Below are positions 7,435-16,902 of a DNA stretch of 42,552 nucleotides, piece after piece. Each line of letters starts with the position of its first letter. Position 1 is the stretch's first letter. The translations under genes were made by a program, and so were the position numbers. Source of the stretch: Marinifilaceae bacterium (lineage in GTDB: Bacteria; Bacteroidota; Bacteroidia; Bacteroidales; Marinifilaceae); contig JAOARN010000107.1 of the NCBI GenBank assembly GCA_025210485.1, positions 1 through 42,552 of the forward strand, given 5' to 3'. The notes under the pieces were generated by a model. That model saw only the letters and a program-made list of their open reading frames with translations, ran no database searches and was not told the DNA's origin.

Positions 7435-9216
7435 TTAGCTCTGTGGCTTATATTTATTGTATCGGGATTCTCTTCTAGGACCTTTTTTTCTATTGTCTTT
7501 TGAGAAAGGCTTTTTATTGTTGTTGCCTCCGTTTGGTCTGTCTGATCGATCAAAACGTCTTTTGCTTCTGCCTGAATCTCTTCTGCCAGAGTTATTGCTC
7601 GGCATTTCATTTGAGATTTCAATTCTGACTTTTCTGCCACAAACTGTTGATCCAGCAAAACCTTTTATGATTTCATCGGTAAATTTCTTGTTTACCTCAA
7701 AAAATGAAAATACTCCTTTAAGGTCGATTCTACCAACGTCTTTACCTCTTACATTGCATTGCTTGTGGATGATATTAAGTAGTTTTGGAACATCGATTCC
7801 GTCTTTTTTACCAATATTGATAAATAATCTATCATCACTGCTATTTTTTGGTCTGCGATATTCAGTATCTCTTCTATCGTTCTGATTTGCTTTAATATTT
7901 AAGTCAGGACTATTTTTATAATATTCCCAAAATCTATTAAATTCTAATGAAACAAATCTTTTTATTAACGATTCTTTGTCAATTCCATCTAACTGTGTAT
8001 TTATCTCTTCAATAAATGGAGCTATTTCTTCTTCGTCAATATTAACTTGCTTTACTTTATCCATAAAGGAGAAAAGTTGTCTTTCGCAAACTTTCTTACC
8101 AACTGGAATTTCTGTTTTGTCGAAATTAGTCTTAAGCTTTCTAGCAAGTTCTTTTACTTTTCTTTCCTCTCTTGGAGTTATTAATGCAATTGAAATACCC
8201 TTATTTCCTGCTCTAGCTGTTCTTCCACTTCTGTGAGTGTAAAATTCTAGTTCGTCTGGAAGATTATAATGTATTACGTGTGAAAGATTATCTACATCGA
8301 TACCCCTTGCAGCAACATCAGTTGCAATAAGTAGTTGTAATGATTTGTTTTTAAAATTTCTCATTACTCTATCTCTCTGAACTTGGGTTAAGTCTCCATG
8401 AAGTGCATCGGCATTGTAGCCATCCTTCATTAAAAGTTCGGCAACTTCTTGAGTTTCTTTTCTAGTTCTACAAAATACAATACCATATATATCAGGATAG
8501 AAGTCGACAACTCGTTTAAGCACGTTGTATCGATCTCTATTGTTTAGCATATAATATTGATGCGAGATATTTGCATTAGATGTGTTTGCTTTTCCAATAG
8601 TAACTTCCTGTGGGTTACTCATGTAGTTTTTAGAGATTTGTCTAACCTCTTTTGGCATTGTTGCAGAGAATAGCCAAGTAAGTTTTGTGTTTGGGGTATC
8701 AGCAAGGATTTCGTCAATATCATCCTTGAATCCCATATTTAGCATCTCGTCTGCTTCGTCTAATACTAAGTATTCCAATTCTGAAAGGTTTATTGCCTTT
8801 CTTTTAATCAAATCTAATAGTCGCCCTGGGGTAGCTACAATAATTTGTGCTCCTCTCTTTATTTTCCTAATCTGTTCGTCAATATTAGCTCCTCCGTACA
8901 CATTCACAAGCTTAAGATTGAAAATATTCTTTGAGAATAATTTCAAATCTTCCCCAATTTGGATACCTAACTCTCTGGTTGGCGATAATATAAGTGCTTG
9001 AGGCGTGTTTTCATAAGGGTCGATTAATTCTATCAATGGTAAGCCATATGCTGCGGTTTTACCTGTACCTGTTTGTGCTAATCCAACAAAATCTGTTTGT
9101 GCTTCTAAAAGCAACGGGATAGCCTTTTCTTGTATCGCAGTTGGCTGTTCAAACCCTAATTCTGAAATTGCGTTAAGAACTGTCTTTGACAGACCTAAAT
9201 TTTCAAATGAATTCAT
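7435..9216 (-). CDS. deaD: DEAD-box ATP-dependent RNA helicase, DeaD/CsdA type
   Basis: Cytoplasmic RNA helicase of 593 aa that unwinds structured RNA during ribosome assembly and cold adaptation. The motifs are complete: Q motif around Phe22-Gln29, AQTGTGKT at 47-54, PTRELG at 79-84, TPGR at 129-132, DEAD at 153-156, SAT at 184-186, then ARGIDV and HRSGRTARAG in the second RecA lobe. After a linker (about 365-470), a DbpA-like RNA-binding domain spans about 475-548 (LFINIGKKDGIDVPKLL, GVFSFFEV), followed by a basic Arg/Lys/Asn-rich tail. That domain order separates DeaD/CsdA from RhlE and RhlB. The gene stands alone, with a TACCTTTG promoter box just upstream and a terminator behind it. Confidence 0.93.
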   Translation of the reverse strand: MNSFENLGLSKTVLNAISELGFEQPTAIQEKAIPLLLEAQTDFVGLAQTGTGKTAAYGLPLIELIDPYENTPQALILSPTRELGIQIGEDLKLFSKNIFNLKLVNVYGGANIDEQIRKIKRGAQIIVATPGRLLDLIKRKAINLSELEYLVLDEADEMLNMGFKDDIDEILADTPNTKLTWLFSATMPKEVRQISKNYMSNPQEVTIGKANTSNANISHQYYMLNNRDRYNVLKRVVDFYPDIYGIVFCRTRKETQEVAELLMKDGYNADALHGDLTQVQRDRVMRNFKNKSLQLLIATDVAARGIDVDNLSHVIHYNLPDELEFYTHRSGRTARAGNKGISIALITPREERKVKELARKLKTNFDKTEIPVGKKVCERQLFSFMDKVKQVNIDEEEIAPFIEEINTQLDGIDKESLIKRFVSLEFNRFWEYYKNSPDLNIKANQNDRRDTEYRRPKNSSDDRLFINIGKKDGIDVPKLLNIIHKQCNVRGKDVGRIDLKGVFSFFEVNKKFTDEIIKGFAGSTVCGRKVRIEISNEMPSNNSGRRDSGRSKRRFDRSDRPNGGNNNKKPFSKDNRKKGPRRESRYNKYKPQS

Positions 9217-9635
9217 CCTATAATTTTTATGAGCGGCAAAGGTACGAAAATATTCTAAACCAACTATTCAACCAAGAAAAAATATCAAAAATTAAACATA
9301 TTTTTGTGAATTTTGATATTTCTTCGAACAATGAGGGTAGATAAACTAATATTACGTTGTTGTTTTGTATACTTATTCTGCCGTTTTTTATCTAAATGAA
9401 ATTTAGATTATCTTATTAGCTTTTGGATTTGTTATTTATTCATGGAGAGTAATTATTCATAATTGCTAGAATGATTGGATATATTATAAGTCTTCTATAC
9501 CCATTTTATTTAAGCTTGACTTATGCTCAGAGAAAATAAACACATATTTATTTTCTTTTATGCAAAATAAATAAATAATAACAGCGTTATAGAAATATAA
9601 GTTTTATGACAGCTAATATTTTAAATTTAATATAA
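9217..9635. other. Intergenic region with hairpin, no gene
   Basis: About 420 bp between the divergently transcribed helicase and 73-aa genes. It contains the helicase promoter at its left end, an AT-rich imperfect hairpin (9278-9293 with 9309-9323), and a perfect 10-bp stem, AGAAAATAAA (9531-9540) with TTTATTTTCT (9547-9556) around a 6-nt loop. No coding sequence was seen. Confidence 0.4.
9237..9244 (-). promoter_or_regulatory. -7 promoter box of the helicase gene
   Basis: TACCTTTG on the minus strand matches the Bacteroidota -7 consensus TAnnTTTG exactly. It lies 20 bp before the ATG, implying a leader of only about 10-15 nt. No exact TTTG was found at the right distance upstream; TTGG is at 9260-9263 with a short spacer. 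An imperfect hairpin at 9278-9323 would lie upstream of this promoter, not in the mRNA. Confidence 0.5.
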
Positions 9636-9857
9636 ATGCCTATGGTATCAATTTCTACTCTTTTTGAAAATTTTAATAATTCGGAATCTAAACACATTAC
9701 ATTAATGAATGATTTTGATCATTCTGTTTTTGAATCACAAGATTTCCTAGATTATATTGATTCTGAAATTAAAATTGCTCCTAATTCTGTCGTGAATAGG
9801 ATTAAAACATATGCTAATAATTTAACTGATGAAATTTTTAGTGTCTGTTGTAATTAA
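9636..9857 (+). CDS. Small hypothetical cytoplasmic protein (73 aa)
   Basis: The function is not recognised. The protein is acidic in its centre, has no signal peptide or membrane helix, and its second half reads IAPNSVVNRIKTYANNLTDEIF, a P-x-x-V-x-x-I-x-x-YA pattern of an amphipathic helix, ending in a dicysteine, CCN. It is probably real: a near-perfect 16-bp terminator hairpin begins 5 bp after the stop, and the flanking DNA has no other reading frame to explain it. It might be a small regulator, but nothing here proves that. Confidence 0.6.
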   Translation: MPMVSISTLFENFNNSESKHITLMNDFDHSVFESQDFLDYIDSEIKIAPNSVVNRIKTYANNLTDEIFSVCCN

Positions 9858-9861
9858 ATTT

Positions 9862-9906
9862 AAAAATAAGCCTATGCCTCTATTATGAGCATAGGCTTAT
9901 TTTTTT
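9862..9906 (+). terminator. Strong Rho-independent terminator of the 73-aa gene
   Basis: Arms 9862-9877 and 9889-9904 pair perfectly over 16 bp (core AAGCCTATGC) around an 11-nt loop. The right arm runs straight into a T-run ending at 9906. Confidence 0.85.
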
Positions 9907-10002
9907 CTCTTACCAAGTATGTTTCTGATTAGTTTAAATGATATGTGGAACACATAAAATTGTGTATATAGAATAGTTAAACTGTATAAGAAAATTCGAT
10001 TA

Positions 10003-10137
10003 TCATACTTTTTCACTAAGAATAGTCTCCTCTTTTTTTGTTCCAAAAACTAGATTCGTAAGCTCAACAACACCTTCCACCTGACTTTGTTTGCTTCTCA
10101 AATCGTCATCTTGTAGCGAGGCACGAGAGAAAAGATC
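10003..10137 (-). pseudogene. Coding remnant without start codon
   Basis: Forty-four codons stay open on the minus strand between two stops, with protein-like composition: SRASLQDDDLRSKQSQ, then VEGVVELTNLVFGTKKEE. There is no ATG in frame, and a TGA lies immediately upstream at 10138-10140. The DNA here is visibly less AT-rich than its surroundings. I read it as the C-terminus of a decayed gene whose front has been lost. The family is not recognised, and chance openness cannot be excluded. Confidence 0.35.
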
Positions 10138-10460
10138 TCATACATTAATGAATATAAGTTTTGATTATATAAGATGCTTCGCAAGTACTGCAAGACCAAT
10201 TATTAGCTTGATACTGATGATTGAGTATAATTCCTTGTAAGTGAAAAAAAATCATTCAGAGTGCTAAAAATTTAATCTTACAATGCGGTATGATCTTACT
10301 TATCTAAAAAAAAAAAGTGGATTTCAGAACAATAGGCATTGCCTGATATAATAAAAGCCTTTCAAGCAATTTTGTAATATATAGAAATAGTAATGACTTA
10401 TATCTTGCCTTAAAGGCATAAGAAGACAGTCGGATATAATGTTCTATTGGAAATTGATTT

Positions 10461-10606
10461 ATTTTGCCTGAAAGGCATCTATACCATAGCCCAAAGCAAC
10501 GTATTGGCCTGAAAAGATTTATAAATAAAAAGGCTGTAAGTTTGAAATAAGCAGTAATACATAATTTTTTAAATTAAACCACTCTGTAGTTATACTGATC
10601 CTGTGT
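10461..10606. repeat. Dispersed repeat, copy B
   Basis: Second copy of the element at 7221-7365. It has the same order of blocks: GCCTGAAAGGCAT at 10466-10478, a poorly conserved middle, AAGGCTGTAAG, TGAAATAAG, and AAATTAAACCACTCTGTAGTT-like sequence near the right end. An extra GCCTTAAAGGCAT lies about 55 bp further left. It is non-coding. Confidence 0.6.
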
Positions 10607-10994
10607 TTCCTCTAATTTTGATATTGTTTGTCGTGTTTTCAATTAAGAATACAGACAGTTTTTCTAGAGATTATTTAATTTTTGTTTCATAAAATTAAGT
10701 ATATATCCATTATTAATATTTTAAAGAAAAAAAATAGTATCCTGTAAATTACTGATATATCAGTAGATGCATGAGATATGTAAGCTGTAAATTGTATTTT
10801 TTTTCACTATTGTGAAACTTTTATTTAAAAACCTACGTACAAGGAAATGACACCGAGTATTTTATTTTGGAAACAGAATTAGGATTTTGTTTGATTGTTT
10901 TTCAGACACCTGATTTTACAAGTAATTTTAAAGAGTCATAGTTTTATTTTGAAAACTGTAATAGCTTGTTTTTAGCTTTTAAATTATTAGCCTT

Positions 10995-13900
10995 ATGAAA
11001 TTTATGTTATCAATCGAAAAAATAAGAAAGGTATTTTTGTGTGTTTTATTTCTGTTATCTAACTTCTATGTTTCTTATTCCAATCCAGAACCAAAGGAAG
11101 TTATTATATATAAAAATGAGAGTAATATAATTCTTCCTGAGTTTTTTTTGTATGATTATGTTGTTTTTTCTGTAAAGTATACCGTGGTTTCTGCTAGTGG
11201 TACTTTTTGGGTAGATGCAAATGACAATCAAGTTTATGATTCAGGCGAGGAGATAGGAGTAAATGATGTGGTGGATAAATCTAACTTGATGTCAGGCAAA
11301 TTTTATTTTAAGACAGACGAGAATGTTGGTGTTACTGGTAGTTTTAGGTATGAATGTACTTATGAGTATAAGGATCCTTTCGGCAATACAAAGTATGGAA
11401 CTGGTGATGTTGAGTTTAATTATACAGTAAAAGATGTCGCAGATAAACCTAAAATTTATCTATCTGATGAGTCGATTTCTGGCTCGGAAGGGGATTTGGA
11501 TAATACAGAAGTTTCTTTTGGAATAAATAATGCAGACGCCTTACCTGAAGGAGCTTACATGCTTGTTGAACTGGATGTAACAGGTTCAGCTATAAAGGAT
11601 AAGGATTATGAAATTACAAATATGTATAATGGTATTCCAAATAATGTATTGATAACTAAAGATAATAACTCTATTATTATAAATATTAAGGCAGATGAGT
11701 TGAAAGAGTCAGATGAAGACATTATTGTTAAGCTGAAGTCTGCACAAAATGCCATAATTGATAATACAGGAGACAAGCATTTAAACTCTTATCAATATAC
11801 GATAGAGGATGATGGTGATAAAATTCCAGCTCTATCAAATGAAAGTTTAGGTGACAGCAATTTCGATATCATCGAAAACCAGACTGATGCGTTTACAAGT
11901 TTTGTGATTGATGATGAAAATACACCTAAGAATGGTTATGTCTATGAGATTAGTGATGATAGATTAAAGATTGTAGGAGGGCAAATTTATATCAATGAAA
12001 ATAAGATAGATTATGAGAGTTCGGATCCAAAAATATTTAATGCAACATTCACGATGTGGGATTTAAACCCTGATGGATCTAAAGCAAATCAAAAGGATTA
12101 TATTCTATCGTTTAATGTTGTAAATGCAAACGATGTTGCTCCTGTTATTTCTAGTTCGTTAGTTAGTATTGATATTGGTACAGGTACTGAAAAAGATGTT
12201 CGTCTTACTACACTAACATATACAGATGCAGATGGCAATGCACCTGAGCTGGGTCAAGTTTACACTGTTCTAATTGATAAAGCTTCAAGTACGAGTAGTG
12301 ATGCAGATTTGATTGACCGATTTTATTTTGATGGAATGCAACTAAAGTTAAACTCAGTTGATGGAATTGAAACAGCTAAAAATTTTAACTTTAAATATGC
12401 AATTAGTGATGGAGTTAATACAAGTGCACAAAAGGAATTATTGGTTCAATTTCAATACCCAGAATTATCATTTGGATTAGCAATGTCTGGTTTGCCTGAG
12501 AATGATGCTGCTAGTCAAGATTTCCCTTTTAGCCTACAGTTAACTGCCAATCAGACATCTGATATTAGTTTTGATTTTGAAGTTTCGAGTGTTGATGCAA
12601 GTTATGAAACCAACTATAAAATTATTATGGATGGAACAGATATGTCTTCCAATTCAGGTTCTTTTGTTTTTGCTAAGAATACTCCAAAAAAGGACTTTAA
12701 GCTAGTATATAAGGCTGATGATAAATATACAGAACCTACAGAAAGATCGTTTACTTTTAAAATATCAAATCTGGTAGGAGCGAAACTTCCATCTGGATAT
12801 AAGGATATGGTATTTAAGATTACAGAGGATGATAAGGTTCCTGTTGTAACAGATATTGTAACAGAAATAGAGATATTAGAATCCGCAGATGGAAATACCG
12901 TTTTGTTTACCCCTACAGTAAAAGATGATGATACTAATTTAGCTGGTATAAGTTTTGGTTTGACAGGTTCTACGGATTTACGGATTGTAGGGGATGGAAA
13001 AATTCAACCTATCGTTGGAACTCCATTTGATTATGATACTTCTACAGATAAGGTATTCGATATAAAATATAAAATTAGTGATGGATCAAATTCTACAGAA
13101 TACACTATCAAATGTAAATTGAAAAATACAAATGATAATGCACCAGTATTGGCTGATATGGCACAAAAGATACTTAGTACCAATGAAGCTGTGGATGATA
13201 TAGTTCACACTTGTACCTACTCTGATGCAGATGAGCATGATGGCGAACCAAGTGTAAATACTTTTACCTGGTCTATCACAAGTGGAAATGATGATGGATA
13301 TTTTAAAATTGATAATTCTGGAAATATTCGTATAAAATCAAATACTGGACTTTTTGATGCGGAGAAGGAGTTTACCGTAGGAATTGGTCTTAGTGATGGA
13401 ACCAATACCGCTATTTCGAAAACAATTTCAATTAAAGTTCCTTCATTTAGCTTAAGTCTTAAGTCGGATAAGCTGAATGTTGACGAGGGCGACAATGGGC
13501 AATCAAACAATATTGCATTTAGTATTGATTTAAGCAGACAAGTTAGTAATCCAATAGAGCTGGGGCTAGAGTTGTCAGGAACTGCTATTTTGGATACCGA
13601 TTATAATATAGTATCTGCAAACTATGCAGCAAATAAATTTACAATACCTGCAAATAGCTCAAAGTTTGCCTTCACTATAAAAACAATAGGTAATGATAAA
13701 ACAGAGGAAGCGAAAACATTAAAGTTGAAAATAAAAGATGCTTCCGATGGAGAGATTGCTGTTTCCGAAATCACTGTATCAATTGATAATGATGATTACA
13801 ATCCCGTACTAAGTGTTTCAGCTAATATAATGGTTCCAGAGGATACAAGTCCTGGTAGTAAAATTGCGAAGGTTAGTATTACAGATCAAGATAATAGCTC

Positions 13901-14639
13901 ATTTACATGTTCGATTGATAATTCATTATTTACGGTTAATAATAATGGTGATATATTTTTGTCTGCTAATGCTGATATTGAATATTCCGAAGGGGCGAAT
14001 ATTATTGTGTGTAATTATACTGTTAGTGACGGTACAAATGAAACAAAAAAACAACTTAGGATTACCATTACAGAGGTATTGCTAGATAATTTGAGTATTG
14101 CAGCGGATGAGTTGCCTATCTATATAAATAATAAATGGCAAATTAACGAATTGGTGTGCCATCTGTGTGTGACGGATGAAAAAGTTGAAATTGATGGTTA
14201 TACCAATTGGGAAATACTTGAAGGTAATGAAGAAGGCTATTTCGCAATTGATGAATCTTCAGGTAATATATTCCTTAGAAAAATGTTGCCAATTTATGGT
14301 AAATATGATTTTAAATTAAAAGTTAAGTGCCAGAAAGACGGAGATTCAATTGTTGGAGAAATTATTATACATTCATTGAATATGGTAGGCATAGAGGATG
14401 TAAAAACAGAAAAAGAAGATGCTTGTGTTTATCCAAACCCTTCAGCCGAATATTTTACTATTAAATCCAAGTCTAGCAAAAATTTAGATATTTATATTTA
14501 TAATCAGACAGGTAAAATGGTGAAGTTTATAAAATCATATAAAACTAATTCAGTGGTTAATCACAAATTGAATAGGGGATTGTATTTTATAAGATCAAAT
14601 AATAGTGAATTTAATGATATGAAATTGATAGTAAGGTAA
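10995..14639 (+). CDS. Secreted Calx-beta/cadherin-like repeat protein with T9SS sorting domain
   Basis: Protein of 1214 aa, predicted to be exported and held on the cell surface. Residues 1-30 form a signal peptide (hydrophobic VFLCVLFLLSNFYVSYS); a second Met at position 4 is an equally possible start. The body is a chain of beta-sandwich repeats: Calx-beta-like units at about 155-275, 490-612 and 812-934 (each with a GTAxxxxDY- or DED-like signature) alternate with cadherin-like units marked by SDGxN and DNxPV/DNAPV motifs. From about 1135 the C-terminus reads VYPNPSAEYFTI, NQTGKMVK, LNRGLYFIR, which is a type A T9SS sorting domain cleaved on export. Calcium binding and adhesion are inferred from the families. 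A terminator follows. Confidence 0.85.
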   Translation: MKFMLSIEKIRKVFLCVLFLLSNFYVSYSNPEPKEVIIYKNESNIILPEFFLYDYVVFSVKYTVVSASGTFWVDANDNQVYDSGEEIGVNDVVDKSNLMSGKFYFKTDENVGVTGSFRYECTYEYKDPFGNTKYGTGDVEFNYTVKDVADKPKIYLSDESISGSEGDLDNTEVSFGINNADALPEGAYMLVELDVTGSAIKDKDYEITNMYNGIPNNVLITKDNNSIIINIKADELKESDEDIIVKLKSAQNAIIDNTGDKHLNSYQYTIEDDGDKIPALSNESLGDSNFDIIENQTDAFTSFVIDDENTPKNGYVYEISDDRLKIVGGQIYINENKIDYESSDPKIFNATFTMWDLNPDGSKANQKDYILSFNVVNANDVAPVISSSLVSIDIGTGTEKDVRLTTLTYTDADGNAPELGQVYTVLIDKASSTSSDADLIDRFYFDGMQLKLNSVDGIETAKNFNFKYAISDGVNTSAQKELLVQFQYPELSFGLAMSGLPENDAASQDFPFSLQLTANQTSDISFDFEVSSVDASYETNYKIIMDGTDMSSNSGSFVFAKNTPKKDFKLVYKADDKYTEPTERSFTFKISNLVGAKLPSGYKDMVFKITEDDKVPVVTDIVTEIEILESADGNTVLFTPTVKDDDTNLAGISFGLTGSTDLRIVGDGKIQPIVGTPFDYDTSTDKVFDIKYKISDGSNSTEYTIKCKLKNTNDNAPVLADMAQKILSTNEAVDDIVHTCTYSDADEHDGEPSVNTFTWSITSGNDDGYFKIDNSGNIRIKSNTGLFDAEKEFTVGIGLSDGTNTAISKTISIKVPSFSLSLKSDKLNVDEGDNGQSNNIAFSIDLSRQVSNPIELGLELSGTAILDTDYNIVSANYAANKFTIPANSSKFAFTIKTIGNDKTEEAKTLKLKIKDASDGEIAVSEITVSIDNDDYNPVLSVSANIMVPEDTSPGSKIAKVSITDQDNSSFTCSIDNSLFTVNNNGDIFLSANADIEYSEGANIIVCNYTVSDGTNETKKQLRITITEVLLDNLSIAADELPIYINNKWQINELVCHLCVTDEKVEIDGYTNWEILEGNEEGYFAIDESSGNIFLRKMLPIYGKYDFKLKVKCQKDGDSIVGEIIIHSLNMVGIEDVKTEKEDACVYPNPSAEYFTIKSKSSKNLDIYIYNQTGKMVKFIKSYKTNSVVNHKLNRGLYFIRSNNSEFNDMKLIVR

Positions 14640-14664
14640 TATATTTGAAAATTGTTTAATTTAT

Positions 14665-14703
14665 GTCGAAAATCTACAAGTTTAGGTTTTCGACTTTTTT
14701 TTT
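14665..14703 (+). terminator. Terminator of the T9SS cargo gene
   Basis: GTCGAAAA (14665-14672) pairs with TTTTCGAC (14687-14694), and the stem extends inward to 12 bp with one T-G pair. It is followed directly by nine T residues. Confidence 0.85.
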
Positions 14704-14769
14704 GAAAAACAATTATATTCTCAAGAATTAAATATATTTTTGATTTTAACATAAATATATTAACAAAAT

Positions 14770-15582
14770 ATGAGTTCTAGCTTTAGAAAAATAGGAATAT
14801 ACCTCTTTCATTTCTTTATTATTGTCTCCTTAACGATATTAAGCCAAATAGGAGGATTGGTTTACATATTGTCGTTGTTTATCTCAAAAAAAGTAAATAT
14901 TAAATTTAAAGGAATTATTGTCTTTCTGCTTCTGTATTTTATTTCTAATCAAATACTGATTCCAATCATCGCTAAATTCAATGATAGAGAACAGATTGAA
15001 TATAATAAGCATTTACAGTCTGGAAATATTCTTTTTAAATTACTGAATCGTAACTATGTTCATAAGGATTTAAATAAACTATTAACTTCAATTTCCACTG
15101 AGATATCTTCAAAAAATAGCGATATAGTTATTTTATGTCTCGATGCAAATTTCCCTTTTATTGATGGTTTTCCTCTTTTGCCGCATTTTAGCCACAATGA
15201 TGGAAAGAAAATAGATTTGGCTTTAATATATGAAAACAATAAAGGGAGGATAGTGTCAAAATTGAAATCAAATTCTGGTTATGGCAATTTTGAAAACCCT
15301 GTTCCGGGCGAGTTGAATACATGTAAGATAGCTAAATCGAAAGGCTATTTTCAGTATGATTATCCTAAATATTTGAGCTTGGGTCGAAGAAACAATGATT
15401 TGAATTTCTCTATTACTGCAAATAGATTGTTGATGAGTTTGATATTAAAACATAATCAAGTAGAAAAGATTTTTTTAGAACCTCATTTGGTTAAGCGAAT
15501 TGGAATGCAAAGTAATAAAGTCCGTTTTCAGGGCTATATGTCAGTAAGGCATGATGACCATATTCATATTCAGATAAAATAG
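14770..15582 (+). CDS. Membrane protein with LAS-type metallopeptidase-like motifs
   Basis: Protein of 270 aa. Two hydrophobic segments (about 8-38 and 46-68) anchor a soluble C-terminal domain likely facing the periplasm. That domain has LPHFSHNDGKKIDLALIY (His142, Asp149) and ends RHDDHIHIQI (His264, His266). The His-x6-Asp and His-x-His patterns match the zinc ligands of LAS peptidases such as MepA and VanX/DacY-type enzymes that cut peptidoglycan peptides. Another acidic/His pair is present in FLEPHL (Glu237, His239). By family knowledge I infer a peptidoglycan amidopeptidase or carboxypeptidase. The order of ligands and the terminal placement of HxH fit, but overall similarity is low. 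It stands alone between a terminator and recF. Confidence 0.6.
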   Translation: MSSSFRKIGIYLFHFFIIVSLTILSQIGGLVYILSLFISKKVNIKFKGIIVFLLLYFISNQILIPIIAKFNDREQIEYNKHLQSGNILFKLLNRNYVHKDLNKLLTSISTEISSKNSDIVILCLDANFPFIDGFPLLPHFSHNDGKKIDLALIYENNKGRIVSKLKSNSGYGNFENPVPGELNTCKIAKSKGYFQYDYPKYLSLGRRNNDLNFSITANRLLMSLILKHNQVEKIFLEPHLVKRIGMQSNKVRFQGYMSVRHDDHIHIQIK

Positions 15583-15789
15583 CCAGATTATAATTAATCC
15601 AAATCGCAAGCACATAATTGAAAAATGCAACTTGTATTTTTTAGTCATAGATTATGATTACAATTAGCTATTTTCAATGACACTAAGTTTTAATAAAAAT
15701 AATAATTACATTTGTTTTAAATTTTGCATATGGTTGTTAGTTTTCTTCGATAACACGACCAAATAAAGATATCAAATCAGACTAAGAAT

Positions 15790-16902
15790 ATGTTATTAGA
15801 TAAATTATCACTGATAAATTATAAAAATATAAAAGAACTCGAATTGGATTTCTCACCAAAGATCAATTGTATTATAGGTAATAATGGAGTGGGAAAAACT
15901 AATTTACTAGATTCAATATACTATTTGAGTTTTTGTAAAAGTTATTTTTCAAGTACTGATACCACAAATATAAATCATGACGAGAAGTTTATGGTATTAG
16001 AAGGAATATATAAAAAGAATGATAAAACAGAACTTCTTAATTGTGGAGTGAAAAGAGGTCAAAAGAAAGTCTTTAAAAGAAACAAAAAAGAGTATAAAAA
16101 ATTAATTGATCATATTGGACTATTCCCATTAGTGATGATCTCACCTTCGGATGATAGACTAATTACCGATGGCAGTGAGGAGAGACGAAAGTATATGGAT
16201 GGTGTTATTTCGCAATACGATAGAATGTATCTCGAAAATCTTATAAAATACAATAGGGTCTTACAGCAGAGAAATAAATTATTGAAAAATTTTGCAGCAA
16301 ATGGATATTTCGATGCCGATTCATTGGAGGTATACGACCTGCAATTAATGGAGTATGGGAATAAGATATTCGATAAGAGAAAAGAATTTCTAGATAAATT
16401 AATTCCTGTATTTCAATATTATTACACATTTATTTCTGGAGACAAGGAGCTAGTTAGCTTGGAGTACAAATCGCAACTTTTTGAATTTGGATTTGATAGT
16501 TTATTGCAAAATGCTAGAATGAAGGATCAATTTGCCCAATACACAACAGTTGGAATTCATAAAGATGATTTGTTGCTGAAATTAGGGAATTATAATATAA
16601 AAAAAATGGGCTCGCAGGGCCAGAAAAAAACATTTCTAATTGCCTTGAAAATGGCCCAGTTTGAGTTTTTAAAAGAACTTTCAGCAATAAAACCGATATT
16701 ATTATTGGATGATATATTTGACAAACTTGATGCTAGTCGGGTAGAGGCTATAGTTAAACTTGTCTCAGAGGAAAGATTTGGGCAGATATTTATTTCAGAT
16801 ACAAATCGAGATCATCTTGATAGTATATTGAAGAATATAAGTATGGAATACAAGTTGTTTTATATTGATAATAACATTAATGCTTTACAATTAGATAAAT
16901 AA
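15790..16902 (+). CDS. recF: RecF, DNA replication/repair ATPase
   Basis: Cytoplasmic SMC-like ATPase of 370 aa that binds gapped DNA and helps RecO/RecR load RecA. Walker A GNNGVGKT is at residues 30-37, the signature-like GSQGQKKTFLIALKMAQ begins at about 273, and Walker B ILLLDDIFDKLD is at about 303-314. Length is normal. The stop overlaps the start of the DUF721 gene (TAATG), a pairing that recurs in Bacteroidota and ties RecF to the helicase-loading function. There is no dnaN or gyrB neighbour, which is normal in this phylum. Confidence 0.95.
   Translation: MLLDKLSLINYKNIKELELDFSPKINCIIGNNGVGKTNLLDSIYYLSFCKSYFSSTDTTNINHDEKFMVLEGIYKKNDKTELLNCGVKRGQKKVFKRNKKEYKKLIDHIGLFPLVMISPSDDRLITDGSEERRKYMDGVISQYDRMYLENLIKYNRVLQQRNKLLKNFAANGYFDADSLEVYDLQLMEYGNKIFDKRKEFLDKLIPVFQYYYTFISGDKELVSLEYKSQLFEFGFDSLLQNARMKDQFAQYTTVGIHKDDLLLKLGNYNIKKMGSQGQKKTFLIALKMAQFEFLKELSAIKPILLLDDIFDKLDASRVEAIVKLVSEERFGQIFISDTNRDHLDSILKNISMEYKLFYIDNNINALQLDK

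Larger units (their letters stand above)
9910..10994. other. Gene-poor region of about 1.1 kb
   Basis: There is no intact gene. It holds a minus-strand coding remnant at 10003-10137, a palindromic GCCTTAAAGGC at 10407-10417, and copy B of a dispersed repeat. The last 350 bp are plain AT-rich DNA in front of the secreted-protein gene at 10995. A possible promoter for that gene is TTTG (10948-10951), 21 bp, then TAGCTTTT (10973-10980), one base off consensus. Confidence 0.4.

Noticed and set aside
7377..7658. Minus-strand frame of 93 codons at the end of the helicase gene
   Set aside because: It overlaps the helicase C-terminal coding region in another frame and crosses the terminator. The helicase tail explains the sequence.
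9278..9323. Hairpin ahead of the helicase considered as a cold-shock RNA thermometer
   Set aside because: The best promoter box (9237-9244) lies closer to the start codon, so the hairpin would not be in the mRNA leader.
10407..10478. GCCTTAAAGGC and GCCTGAAAGGC motifs considered as a CRISPR-like array
   Set aside because: Only two short palindromes about 60 bp apart in copy B, with no regular spacing of identical repeats and no cas genes in the window.
14561..14752. Minus-strand 63-codon frame over the T9SS cargo gene end
   Set aside because: It spans the terminator and the antisense of a well-supported gene.
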